A stretch of DNA of 54,833 nucleotides, taken from Deltaproteobacteria bacterium (GTDB lineage Bacteria > Lernaellota > Lernaellaia > JACKCT01). Both the position numbers and the translations under genes were made by a program. Location of the stretch: contig JAOSJX010000013.1 of NCBI GenBank assembly GCA_027493875.1, forward strand, positions 54,206 to 109,038. The letters run 5' to 3'. A model generated the notes under the pieces. That model saw only the letters and a program-made list of their open reading frames with translations, had not been told where the DNA came from and did not search any database. How positions within the stretch are numbered: the stretch's first letter is position 1; every line of letters starts with the position of its first letter. Below are positions 39,601-48,361 of the stretch, in pieces.

Positions 39601-41186
39601 GCGACGCGTCGGTGAGATGTCGAGGACGACCGGGCCCTCGGAAAGCTCCGGCAGATTTTCCGTCATCAGGCGCGTTTGGTTGGGTCCGGTGACAACAAGC
39701 GCCGCTTCGCGTTCGTAACGCTCCGCCAGTATGCGGCCGACACTCTGAAATAAATAGCGCGGCGAATCCTTTTCCAGCAACGTCGACGACGCCAGATAGA
39801 CGCTCACGATGTAGCGGGGCGCCGCGTTTTGCACTTCCTCGAAAACATCATGCTGCCAAGTTTCCGCCAACGGATGCGGGCGCGACAGCGGCTCGAAAAA
39901 ATGAAGCGCGAAGCGTTTCGCCGCTTGGCGTGAAAAAGAAATTGCGGCTCCGAACCGACGATGTACACGCGGTCGCCGGGATCGGTCCGCTCATGAAGAT
40001 AACGCCCGATCTCCTCTCCTTCGACAAAGGGGTTGAGGCCGAACAGCGTGCGCGACAGCGCCGGTCCCTGCGCGGCGAGTGGCAGTTGCGTCGCGGTGGG
40101 ATAGGCAAAGACGAGAATCCCAGCGGCGAACACGGCCATGCGTTTCCGTTCTTTCGCCCACGCGGCGACGCCTACCATGCCGATCGCGCCGAGCAAAGCG
40201 GCCGGCGGAATCACTTGTTGAAAATAATGCGGCGTGTACCGCCCGGATGCCGACACGCCGATAAACGCCGAGACGAACCAAAGGATCGGAAAAGCATTCA
40301 GCCACCGGCTTTCCGCGCGGGCGCGGCGTATCGCCGCGACGCCGCCGAGAACGACGGCCACCGCGACCGGCCAATCGCGGACAACCATGTTCCGTGTGAG
40401 TAAAACGTGGATAAAAACCTTGACGCGATCCAGGGCGGTGAAGGCGCCGGTGTACGACGTGAATCCGTAGCCGAACGACCAGCGCCAAAAAACGTCGAGC
40501 GACCCGTCGCCCGCGAACGAGAAGAACGAGACGCAAAGGGCGATCGTCGCGGCGAATCCCGCAGCGAACAACGACGCCGCACGCAAGCGCGCGGCAAATC
40601 CGACCGCCGGAATCGTCATGAGTAAAAAAGCGATGGGGAGGGCGTCGGCCAAGGCGACCGGCTTGAACAGGACCGCCGCAGCGACCAGCGCGCCCGACGC
40701 GGCGCCGCGCCGCGCCGTGATTTCTCCGTCGGGATTTCGCAAAACGAGCAACGCCGCCGTGACGAATCCGGCCAGAAAGATCTCCGCGTTGGCCGAAAAT
40801 CCGAAGTACGCCGGCGCCGCACACGTCAGCGCGTAGAGGGCCGCGGCGGCGCAGCCGATTTCGCGGGAGAAGCAGCGCCGCCCGAGCCGATACATCAGCC
40901 ACGTGGTGAGCACGGTCCACAGAGCCAGCGCCAGGCGCACCGCGGCCACCGTTTGCGAGATGAAAAAAACGAGCGCGTAAAAGATGAAAAGCCCCGGCGG
41001 CTTGGAGTCGATCACGTCGACGTACGGCGTGCCGCCCGCGTGCCAGAGCCAGGCGACGTAGGCATAGCCGCCTTCATCGCGCTCGAACGGGACGGTGACC
41101 ATCGCGAGACGCAGAAGCAACGCCACCACGACGGCGCCCAGCGCGAGCATGGCCCAGCCGTCGATATTTCGGGTCGTGCTCGGCAT
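39582..41186 (-). CDS. Polytopic membrane glycosyltransferase candidate (GT39/ArnT-like)
   Basis: The protein starts MPSTTRNIDGWAML and has about ten membrane helices. The first loop FERDEGGYAYVAWLWHAGG carries the acidic residues and spacing typical of lipid-dependent GT-C mannosyl/aminoarabinosyl transferases, followed by DVIDSKPPG. A missing T near 39890 breaks the frame; beyond it the sequence continues AETWQHDVFEEVQNAAPRYI as a C-terminal soluble domain. The 3' end is unclear: with one A fewer near 39603 the gene ends at 39582 (534 residues) and overlaps the GH84 gene by 19 bases. The acceptor is unknown. Confidence 0.75.
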
Positions 41187-41194
41187 CCCGGCGG

Positions 41195-42134
41195 TCAAGC
41201 GCGTTCCGCCGGGGAAACAACCGCGCCAGACCGACGGGCAGCAAAATCGGATAGAGCGGCATCAACAGCCGGACCTCATACCAGTAGCCGAACACAAGAA
41301 TCAGCGCGAGGTGGATCGGCGCGACGAAGGCGACGCGGCGAACAAACCGAGGGCTTCGCCGGTATCCTTCCGGCAGGAACGCCCAGAACGCGCCCAAAAA
41401 AGCGAAAGATTCAGGACCGCCCGGCCGAGGTTGGAGATATTCGTGTTCCAGAGTTCCGCCAGGCCGTGCAGCATGTCGCCGCCGCCCAACGCGAGGCGCA
41501 ATCCCCCGAAAACAACGGCCCAGACCGCAAAAACAGCGACGATCGGCGCCGCGTGTTTCTTTGGTTCGTCGGCATGCGCCGCGAGAAAACACAAAGGCAG
41601 TAACACGCCCGTCTCGCGGTTCAGCGTCGCCGCCGCGGTGAGAAGCGCAAAGGCGATCGTCCGCCGGTCGAGAATCAGCATCAAACCGAGCGCGACCAGT
41701 CCCGCTTCCGGTAGCGACCACGGCTGGTAGTAGTAATCGCGCAGCGCGACGACGTGCGTCGCCGCCGCGAAAAGCGTGGCAATGAAAGCATGTTCTTCGG
41801 CAAAAAAACGTTTTATGTAAAAAAAGATCGCCAGCAGCGAAAACGCGAGGGCCGCCGCATCGAACATTCCGTACGCCACGAGAAAAGCGCGTTCTTTCGA
41901 GCCGAGGATCGGCGTCAGCACGGCCATCAGCCCGGCGGCGGAATACGGCGCCAGCACGCGATGACGGTACGGTGCCGGCGCCGTGCCGTTCAGGATTTCG
42001 ATGTGCGAATTCGCGCGAAGCTGCGCGTGAGGGAGATCGATCTGCTGAATTGTGTGGTACGCGAGCATGGCGGCGACCGACAGCAGCAACGCGACGAATA
42101 GCCGCGTTCGGTAATCGATGCGCCCGTCGCTCAT
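41195..42134 (-). CDS. Polytopic inner-membrane protein, possibly GT-C-like
   Basis: This hydrophobic protein starts MSDGRIDYRTRLFVALLLSV, with an early loop YRHRVLAPYSAAG and a later DYYYQPWSLPEAGL. Two missing T bases, near 41403 and 41225, split the frame. Correction yields 313 residues ending SPAERA, followed after 8 bases by the next gene. The periplasmic-loop motifs suggest a membrane glycosyltransferase or a flippase-like role, but I do not recognise the family. Confidence 0.65.
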
Positions 42135-42337
42135 ATCGCTCCGCGGTTTACCGGACGTTCAAGATCGGCTCAACAAAGGATTCACCCACAAACGGCGGCG
42201 CGTCGCCGCCGACGATGTTCACCTTAGCGAATTTGCGCACCGTTCAAAAGACACCGCTTTGCAAGACCTACGCACGCATCCTGATTTTTCTTTTGAGTTT
42301 CACGACGTTACAACCGGCCTAACGTGACCGCGATTAC

Positions 42338-42366
42338 TTGACACGGGCGGGTCCGATTCCTACATT
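42338..42366 (+). promoter_or_regulatory. Sigma-70 promoter of the pyrE leader
   Basis: A perfect TTGACA (42338..42343), a 17-base spacer and TACATT (42361..42366) place a start site near 42373. The transcript would carry about 260 bases of leader before pyrE, including a small ORF and a terminator. Confidence 0.75.
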
Positions 42367-42423
42367 GAAATGGAACGTCAGACCGGCCGGAAACGTTCGG
42401 TTGGACCCAAAGGAGGACGCACT

Positions 42424-42498
42424 ATGAAGCGCTATATGCTGCGCCCGATCGCTCACTGCAGCGAGGGCTGCATAAGCCGGTCCCGGGCAAGACGTTAA
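42424..42498 (+). CDS. 24-residue leader peptide ahead of pyrE
   Basis: A consensus AGGAGG (42411..42416) stands 7 bases before ATG at 42424. The peptide begins MKRYMLRPIAHCSEGCISRS and ends RARR, followed by TAA at 42496. The stop lies about 20 bases before the terminator stem. The arrangement suggests a transcription-attenuation leader like those of bacterial pyrimidine genes, where coupling of ribosome and polymerase decides termination. A small functional protein is also possible. Confidence 0.65.
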   Translation: MKRYMLRPIAHCSEGCISRSRARR

Positions 42499-42518
42499 AA
42501 GGCCTTTCGGAAAACGGA

Positions 42519-42551
42519 CCCCGTGGGATGACCCGCGGGGTTTGTTTTTTT
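42519..42551 (+). terminator. Intrinsic terminator/attenuator upstream of pyrE
   Basis: The stem CCCCGTGGG/CCCGCGGGG (9 pairs, one G-U) closes a 4-base loop and is followed by TTTGTTTTTTT. It lies between the leader ORF and pyrE on the same strand, so it must be bypassed for pyrE expression, as expected of an attenuator. Confidence 0.8.
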
Positions 42552-42632
42552 AGGCCGACGCCGATGCGGCCTTTCGTCCCGGCGCGCTTTGACGGTATAA
42601 GTCCCCAGCGAACAACGAGAGGAGAATCGTTT

Positions 42633-43208
42633 ATGGGCGCCAACCCTGCCTTGGTCGAGCTTATTCACCAGCTGTCGTTCAAAACAGGCACATTCAAACT
42701 CGCCTCGGGCCGCACCAGCAACTTCTATATCGACGTCCGCATGACCAGCACGCATCCGGAAGGCGCCGCGCTGATCGGCGACGAAATCCTACGGACAGCG
42801 GCGGCGCTCGATCCCCGGCCGGACGCCGTCGGCGGCATGGCCGTGGGCGCGCTGCCGATCGCCATCGCCGCGTGCGCGCGCAGCGTCGACCGCGGCTTCG
42901 CCCTGCCGTCGTTCTTCGTGCGGCGTGAGTCGAAAAGACACGGAACGGGCAAGCGCGTCGAGGGTCACTTGCGCGACGGCCAGAACATTTTGATCGTCGA
43001 CGACACGATCACCACCGGGCAAAGTACGCTCGACGCCATCGACGCGGTGCTGGCGGAATTTCCGAAATGCCGCGTGGTTCTGGCGCTGGCCGTGGTCGAC
43101 CGGGAAGAAGGCGGGCGCGAAAAAATCGAGAAGTGCGGCATTCCGTTCGGCGCCCTGGTGACCAGGACGGATCTTTTCGCGCGGGAGGCCGCCGGCCAAA
43201 AGTCCTAG
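42633..43208 (+). CDS. pyrE: Orotate phosphoribosyltransferase
   Basis: PyrE joins orotate and PRPP to make OMP in pyrimidine synthesis. The intact 191-residue frame has the PRPP motif ILIVDDTITTGQS, the N-terminal segment FKTGTFKLASGRTSNFYIDV and GGMAVGALPIA. ATG at 42633 follows AGGAG. The frame is open further upstream, but that stretch overlaps the terminator and has no ribosome-binding site. Confidence 0.96.
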   Translation: MGANPALVELIHQLSFKTGTFKLASGRTSNFYIDVRMTSTHPEGAALIGDEILRTAAALDPRPDAVGGMAVGALPIAIAACARSVDRGFALPSFFVRRESKRHGTGKRVEGHLRDGQNILIVDDTITTGQSTLDAIDAVLAEFPKCRVVLALAVVDREEGGREKIEKCGIPFGALVTRTDLFAREAAGQKS

Positions 43209-43296
43209 CGGGAGGGCGATCAGGGAAAAGGCGAGGTTTCCCCTGCCGGGTCCGTCGCGGACTTACACTTCCAAGTGAAAGCGCCCCGCCGGGCGT

Positions 43297-43329
43297 TCAA
43301 GAAAAGCGCCGGCCCCGCGGGGCCGGCGC
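43297..43329 (-). terminator. Terminator of the barrel-multiheme operon
   Basis: A 24-base palindrome (GCGCCGGCCCCG and its complement, 43306..43329) is followed on the minus strand by TTTTCTT. It ends the operon after the tetraheme gene. No T-run is present on the plus side. Confidence 0.7.
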
Positions 43330-43359
43330 GCATGGGAGATTTCGATGAAACCGCCACGC

Positions 43360-43719
43360 TTATTGGGCGTGGCAGACCTTGCAGTCCTTCGGATATTGCG
43401 GGCCCTTGGCCTCTTTCTTGTGGCAGTCGCCGCAAGCCTTGTGGAACGCCTCTTTCGCGGGCTTGGCGCCGTCCTTGCCGGCTTTCGTGTGGCAGGTCGA
43501 GCACCTCGTGCCCATGCCCTTCTCGTCCTTGTGATGGCACACCTGGCAGTCCTTGTTGGCGACCGCGAGATGCGCGTCGTGATCGAACGTGGCGGGCTTT
43601 TTGCCGCCGGCGCCGATCGTGATCTTGCCCTTCGGCGGCGTATTGCTGGCCGCGAAGACCAGCGCTGCGACCGCGAAGGAAAGAATCACGACCAGGAACA
43701 GGGTGATGAATTTTTTCAC
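43360..43719 (-). CDS. Small tetraheme cytochrome c (c3/c7-like)
   Basis: The 119-residue intact frame has a signal peptide (MKKFITLFLVVILSFAVAAL) and four CxxCH sites: CQVCH, CSTCH, CGDCH and CKVCH. Extra His residues (FDHDAHLAV, CHHKDEKG) can serve as second axial ligands. The start is GTG at 43719 behind AGGAGG. This size and pattern fit a soluble periplasmic electron shuttle. It is the last gene of the operon that starts with the barrel protein. Confidence 0.9.
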   Translation of the reverse strand: MKKFITLFLVVILSFAVAALVFAASNTPPKGKITIGAGGKKPATFDHDAHLAVANKDCQVCHHKDEKGMGTRCSTCHTKAGKDGAKPAKEAFHKACGDCHKKEAKGPQYPKDCKVCHAQ

Positions 43720-43789
43720 GGTTCTCTCTCCTCCTTCCTTTTCTGTTTTATCGTTCTAAGAAACATCGCGTTTCCCATGGCTCCCGCGT

Positions 43790-44978
43790 CTAGTCCGCGA
43801 GAACCAGATGGCAATCAAAGCACGATACGCCCGAGTCCCCGCCGGTGAGGTCGTCCCCGTGGCAGGCGCCCAGGCATTCGTCGATCCCGTTGTCCAAAGC
43901 CGTTTGACCGTGCTCGCCCGGCGATCCCCAGCCGCCGCCGTGCGGATAGAAATGGCAATCCGCGCACGACACGCCCGTGTCGCCGCCGCCGAAATCCTCG
44001 CCGTGGCAGCGCGTGGCGCAGCTCGCGTTGTCGTCGGCGAGCGCCTGCTGTCCGTGCGCGTCGGCGGTGTCCCAATCGCCGGTGTGCGGATACACGGCGT
44101 GGCACGTCGCGCAGGAGATTTCCGTGTCGCCGCCGCCGAAGTCCTCGCCGTGGCACGCGGTGGCGCAGCTCTGCGATCCGGCCGCGATCGTTTCAATGCC
44201 GTGCATCTCCGGTTCGTCCCAGTCGTCCGCGTGCGGATAACTCGCATGGCAGTCGAAGCAGGAGACGCCCGAGTCGCCGCCCTGGAATTCCTTCCCGTGG
44301 CAGAGCGTGGCGCAATATTTCTCGTTGTTGTCGAGGACCCACTGCCCGTGGTTGTCCTCGAACTTCCAGTTGTTCGGGTGCGGATACTGATCGTGGCAGG
44401 TCGTGCAGCCGACTTCCGACAATCCGCCTTGCAGATCCTTGCCGTGGCAGGCGGTCGCGCAACTCGCGTTCTCGTCGTCGATGGCCCGCTGGCCGTGCCT
44501 GTCCGGTTTCACGAAATCGTCCGGGTGCGGATAGACGCCGTGGCACTGCGTGCAGGAGACGCCGACGTCGCCGCCTTCGAGATCCTCGCCGTGGCACTGC
44601 GTGGCGCACGAGCGGTTCATCGTCTCAAGCGCCGCGACGCCGTGGTTTCGGATTTCCCCAGTTCGCCCCGTGGGGATAACTCTCGTGGCAACTGAAGCAG
44701 GAGATGTTCGACCAACCGCCGGCGAAGTCGCCGCCGTGGCATTCCGCGCAGGATTCCGCGCCGGCGGAAAGAACCGCCGCGCCGTGCTTTTCGGGCTCTT
44801 CCCAGGACACCGCGTGCGGATAGCCGCCGGTGATGTCCTCATCGTCCGCCGTATCCGTCGGCGCATCCGGGTTCGGATCGGCGCACGCGAAAAACGCCCC
44901 GAGGCCGGCCACCGACAGGGTCAACGCGGCGAGGAGCAGGATTCGCAGGAATCGTCCGTGGCGCGTTTGTCCGTTCAT
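43790..44978 (-). CDS. Multiheme lipoprotein with alternating CX3CH and CX2CH motifs (14 motifs)
   Basis: The signal ends in a lipobox-like GAFFAC, so the protein is probably lipid-anchored. One extra G near 44660 splits the frame; correction gives 395 residues. The protein is about seven tandem repeats of ~50 residues, each with two haem-type motifs and ending YPH..W...HG. In repeats 2-7 the first motif has three residues between the Cys (CATQCH, CATACH, CATLCH, CATACH, CATRCH, CLGACH) and the second has two (CTQCH, CTTCH, CFDCH, CATCH, CADCH, CFDCH). The first repeat has CAECH and CFSCH. It may be the outer-surface element of the electron conduit. Confidence 0.88.
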
Positions 44979-44988
44979 GACACCCTCT

Positions 44989-46017
44989 CTAGCGGCTGTG
45001 GCACTCGGCGCACATCCGGTCCTTCTTGGTCATGTTCTTCGGGTCCCATCCTTGCGGATGCGGATTCAGGCCCGACGATTCGCGGTGGCAGGTCCGGCAG
45101 TCGCCGGGGCCGCCGCGGTCGTGGCAGCTCGCGCAGGTCACGATCTCCGCGCGGGCCTTGTCGCCGTGGAAGTCACCCGAGCCCTTCGTCATCCATCCCG
45201 CGGGATGATCGAGTGCGGTGGCGTCCGCGCGGGCGCCGACGCCGCGCTCCGCGTGGCAGGTGTTGCACGCGTTGACGCCGTGGCAGCGCAGGCAGGAGGC
45301 GGGGTCAGTGCGCGCCTCGAAGCGATGCGCCGTTTCCCAGTCGCCGCGATGGATGAGATTGGCCGTCGTTTTTTCCGGGTACTTCAGGCTGGGCTTGAGG
45401 CTCTCGTGCTTGTTGTGGCAGTCGAGGCAGAAGCTTTCGGTGTGGCACTGCGCGCAGCTTTTCATCGAGTTTCGCGCGTACTCATCGTGCCGGCTCATGA
45501 AGTCGGCCTTGTGAGAATAGGACGAGAGCGCCTTGAGGCCGATCGCGGCGAGGTCGATGTGGCACTTGCCGCAAAGCATTTTGTCCAGGTCTTCCTGGTG
45601 GCACTCGACGCAATTCTTGTGCGAGGGGAGCTGGACTCTGGTCTTGTCGGTTTCCTGGTGGCACTCCTGGCAGGTCTTGTCCATGTCGGCGATGTGCGTC
45701 TTGTGATCGAAGAGAATCCCCCGGCGCACGACTTTGCCCTCGACGAAGCCGAGTTCTTTCGGATCGTCGTGGCATTCCTTGCAGGTCGTTTCGCGGGGCG
45801 TAAAACGCATGACGCCGGCGTCATCGGATTTATCGACGTGGCAGACGGGGCACTCGAGACCGACGTCGTCCTTCAGGTGGATGCCGTGGATTTGGTCGCG
45901 CGTGAGCTTTTCCGCGGCGGGCACCGCGGTGACCTGCATGAGCACAAACCCGGCCGCCAGCGCGGCGAGGACAAAGCCCGCGATTCCGAACCCGGAGGGA
46001 CGCATCCGCTTATTCAT
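44989..46017 (-). CDS. Dodecaheme cytochrome c
   Basis: The 342-residue intact frame starts MNKRMRPSGFGIAGFVLAAL (signal or anchor). It has twelve CxxCH motifs: CPVCH, CKECH, CQECH, CVECH, CGKCH, CAQCH, CLDCH, CLRCH, CNTCH, CASCH, CRTCH and CAECH. The ATG overlaps the stop of the barrel gene (ATGA). It is probably a periplasmic or barrel-embedded haem wire, by analogy with porin-cytochrome complexes; location is inference. The upstream open frame before 46017 is antisense-like noise. Confidence 0.92.
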   Translation of the reverse strand: MNKRMRPSGFGIAGFVLAALAAGFVLMQVTAVPAAEKLTRDQIHGIHLKDDVGLECPVCHVDKSDDAGVMRFTPRETTCKECHDDPKELGFVEGKVVRRGILFDHKTHIADMDKTCQECHQETDKTRVQLPSHKNCVECHQEDLDKMLCGKCHIDLAAIGLKALSSYSHKADFMSRHDEYARNSMKSCAQCHTESFCLDCHNKHESLKPSLKYPEKTTANLIHRGDWETAHRFEARTDPASCLRCHGVNACNTCHAERGVGARADATALDHPAGWMTKGSGDFHGDKARAEIVTCASCHDRGGPGDCRTCHRESSGLNPHPQGWDPKNMTKKDRMCAECHSR

Positions 46018-47283
46018 TGGAAGGTCCTTTCCACGTTGTAGGCGATCTTGAGCAGGCCGCGGTAATCCGCTTCGTAGTAAGGCCCGGAGCGGTACACGCC
46101 GGTGGCCTGCACGTCCAGGCGCGGCAGCACGCGCCAGCCGACGCTCGCGTCCCCGTCGAAGGCCGTGTCCACGTTGTAGATTTTTTCGTCGAGGAAGCAG
46201 GTCGTGCTGTTGGCCGCGAAGTGAAAGTCGGTGAGGAAGCGCTGAAAGAGATAGCCGCGCACCTCGGCGTAGCCGTTGTCGTCCTCGCGGTCGAGGCGGT
46301 GGTACCGCGCGCCGAGGTTGTTTTCGCGCTCCACCCCCCAAAGCAGTTCCGCGCCGCCGCCGTAGCGCGCCGCGTCCTGCGCCTCGTCGTAAACGTACTG
46401 CCCGCCGCCGCCGATGACGCGCACCCGGTTGAGGATGAGATACGACAGCTCGCCCTCGAATTGATCGATCGTCTCCGCGGAGAAGACCGAGAAGTAGCTC
46501 GACATTCCGAGGAAGGCGGAGGGGTAAAGGCGCGTCGCGCTGCCCTGCGCGCGCAGATTCGTGATCGGGTAGAGCGTGAGGATGCCTTGCGCGTCGTAGA
46601 TCTCTTCGAACACGGTGTCGTAGTAGACGTGGCCGATGAGATCCACGAAGCGGACGGGCGCGGCGTAAAGATCGGCGCCGACGTGGTCGCGGTCGAGGCG
46701 GTACTCTTCGAGGAAATGGCTGTAGGCGACGCCGATCTCGAAGAAGTTATCGTAGCCGTAGGAAACGCGCCCGCCCCAACCGAAATCACCGTCGCGCTCG
46801 CCGAGCTTCGGAGTAAGTCGGTACGCCGGCGAATCCGCGGAAAGAGAGGCCGCGCATCGGCGTGAACTCGAGGTCGGCGCCGTCCAGGATTTCCGCGGTG
46901 GGTCCGGCGACGACGAAATGCCGGCCGAGGTAAGCGGTGAGCATGCCGTCCATACCGGTCCACATCACGTAGGCGTAGGTGAGGTCCGCGTCGCCGGGTT
47001 GGTCCTGGTCTTCAAACTCCGGATCGGCCGCGTCCCACCGGCCCCAACCCGCGAAGTGGAAAGACAGATTCGGTGTGCCGAAGTCCTCGGCGTGGATATT
47101 GGCGTATTCGTACAACGACACGCGATTGATTTCGTCGCCGTCGTACGTTGTTTGAAAAACGTAGGGGATGGTCGTTGAGCCGCCGTAGTAATCGGCCGCG
47201 AAGGCGCCCGCCGGCAAAAGCAGAAGTACGAGGACCGCTAACCATCCCCCTTGAGCGATCGGCCGAACCCTCGGAAACTTCAT
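46014..47283 (-). CDS. Outer-membrane beta-barrel candidate of the multiheme operon
   Basis: The signal peptide contains GGWLAVLVLLLLPAGAFA. The mature protein consists of alternating aromatic/polar strands (WGRWDAADPEF, YAYVMWTGMDGML, GYDNFFEIGVAYSHF, DVQATGVYRSGPYYEADY) and ends near an aromatic residue, as barrels do. One extra G near 46800 breaks the frame; correction gives 422 residues. It is first in an operon with 12-, 14- and 4-haem proteins, which suggests a pore holding a cytochrome. It is shorter than MtrB-type porins, so homology is unproven. Confidence 0.75.
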
Positions 47284-47345
47284 GATCAGGGCCTTTCTCG
47301 GGCACCGCCGGCCGGGCGATGCGGTCTCGTGCGCCCCGGTATGTC

Positions 47346-47360
47346 GCAAATGGAATGCCA
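47346..47360 (-). promoter_or_regulatory. Sigma-54 promoter of the barrel-multiheme operon
   Basis: On the minus strand TGGCATTCCATTTGC has GG and GC 12 bases apart and matches the consensus except at one position of the -24 box. It lies 63 bases before the barrel gene start. Confidence 0.7.
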
Positions 47361-47483
47361 AAAACCTGGCAAACCTGACACCAATGTAACTCTTTGGAAT
47401 TACTTAATTAGCGGCGACCTTTTGCGGATTTTTCGGAGCCGTTGAGTCCAATGCCGGGTCTCATTTTGAGACTCATCGGTTCC

Positions 47484-47520
47484 AAAAAGGCGCGCCCGCC
47501 GGACGATGCCCGGCGGGCGC
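47484..47520 (-). terminator. Terminator of the FeS-NrfD-octaheme operon
   Basis: The arms 47510..47520 and 47492..47502 form an 11-bp GC stem with a 7-base loop. On the minus strand the stem is soon followed by TTTTT (47488..47484). It separates the octaheme gene from the barrel operon. Confidence 0.75.
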
Positions 47521-47542
47521 CTATCTCCTCTCGATTCTCGCT

Positions 47543-48352
47543 CTACTCGCCGGCCTTCGGGTGACAATCCTCGCAACTAAGGGGGCCCTCGCCCCGGCCG
47601 CGGTGGCAGCTCCGGCATTGCTGATGGTAAGCGTCCTTGAGGCCGAGCTTCTTTTCGCCGTTGCTCGCCGCGTGGTTGTGGCATTCGCGACAGGGCGGCG
47701 TCACCTCGACTTCGCCGTGATGGTGATGGCAGTCGTCGCACGCGTCCGTCAGCACCACGTGCAGTTCGTGGTTGAACTGCACCGCCTGATACTCCTTCGC
47801 CAGATGATCGAGCTTAGCGACTTTCGGCGCGTTCTGTTTGGCGAGTTCCGCCGGCAGGACGGGCTCCGCTCCCTCCCGCAGCGCGTGGCACGCTTCGCAA
47901 TCGAGCGGGCCGTCCATTTCGCGGTGGCAGTTCATGCACTGGCGGTGGTACGCGCCCTTGAGCCCCGGCTTCGCCAGCGTCTTGAACGGTAGGCCGTGGC
48001 ATTCGCGGCAGGCAGGCGTCGCCTCGATGTCGCTATGATGATGATGGCAGGTTGAGCAACTCTCGGCGTAGTTCGTGTGTTCGAGATGATTGAATTCCAC
48101 CGGCACGTACATGCTTGTCAGGTGGTAGAGAATCGCGGTTTTCGGCCCCTTCTCCGCCGGCAGATGCAGCGGTGCATCCTGAGCCGCGGTTTGCTCCGGC
48201 CCGCAATCGCAGGGCGGGCACTCCGGCGGTCGTTCGGACGGCGCGACGCGCGTCGTGCTTTGCTTGCATCCGATGAGTAACATCAGCGCCATCGCCGCGA
48301 TGGCGATGAGAACGATTCGTGCCGGTTTCGAACTCAATATATTTTTCTTCAT
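47543..48352 (-). CDS. Octaheme cytochrome c lipoprotein (two tetraheme modules)
   Basis: The 269-residue intact frame has a signal ending in the lipobox MLLIGC. Eight CxxCH motifs form two copies of one tetraheme module. The first has CSTCHHHH, CRECH, CMNCH and CEACH; the second has CDDCHHHH, CRECH, CRSCH and CEDCH. The shared FNH.[LE]H and YH.QC segments also point to an internal duplication of a cytochrome c3-type unit. It starts 9 bases after the NrfD gene and is the likely periplasmic electron acceptor of that membrane complex. Confidence 0.92.
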   Translation of the reverse strand: MKKNILSSKPARIVLIAIAAMALMLLIGCKQSTTRVAPSERPPECPPCDCGPEQTAAQDAPLHLPAEKGPKTAILYHLTSMYVPVEFNHLEHTNYAESCSTCHHHHSDIEATPACRECHGLPFKTLAKPGLKGAYHRQCMNCHREMDGPLDCEACHALREGAEPVLPAELAKQNAPKVAKLDHLAKEYQAVQFNHELHVVLTDACDDCHHHHGEVEVTPPCRECHNHAASNGEKKLGLKDAYHQQCRSCHRGRGEGPLSCEDCHPKAGE

Positions 48353-48361
48353 AATGCCCTC

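Noticed and set aside
43808..44695. Plus-strand open frame antisense to the 14-motif cytochrome
   Set aside because: Its repeats mirror the cytochrome repeats on the other strand; no signal peptide or known motif.
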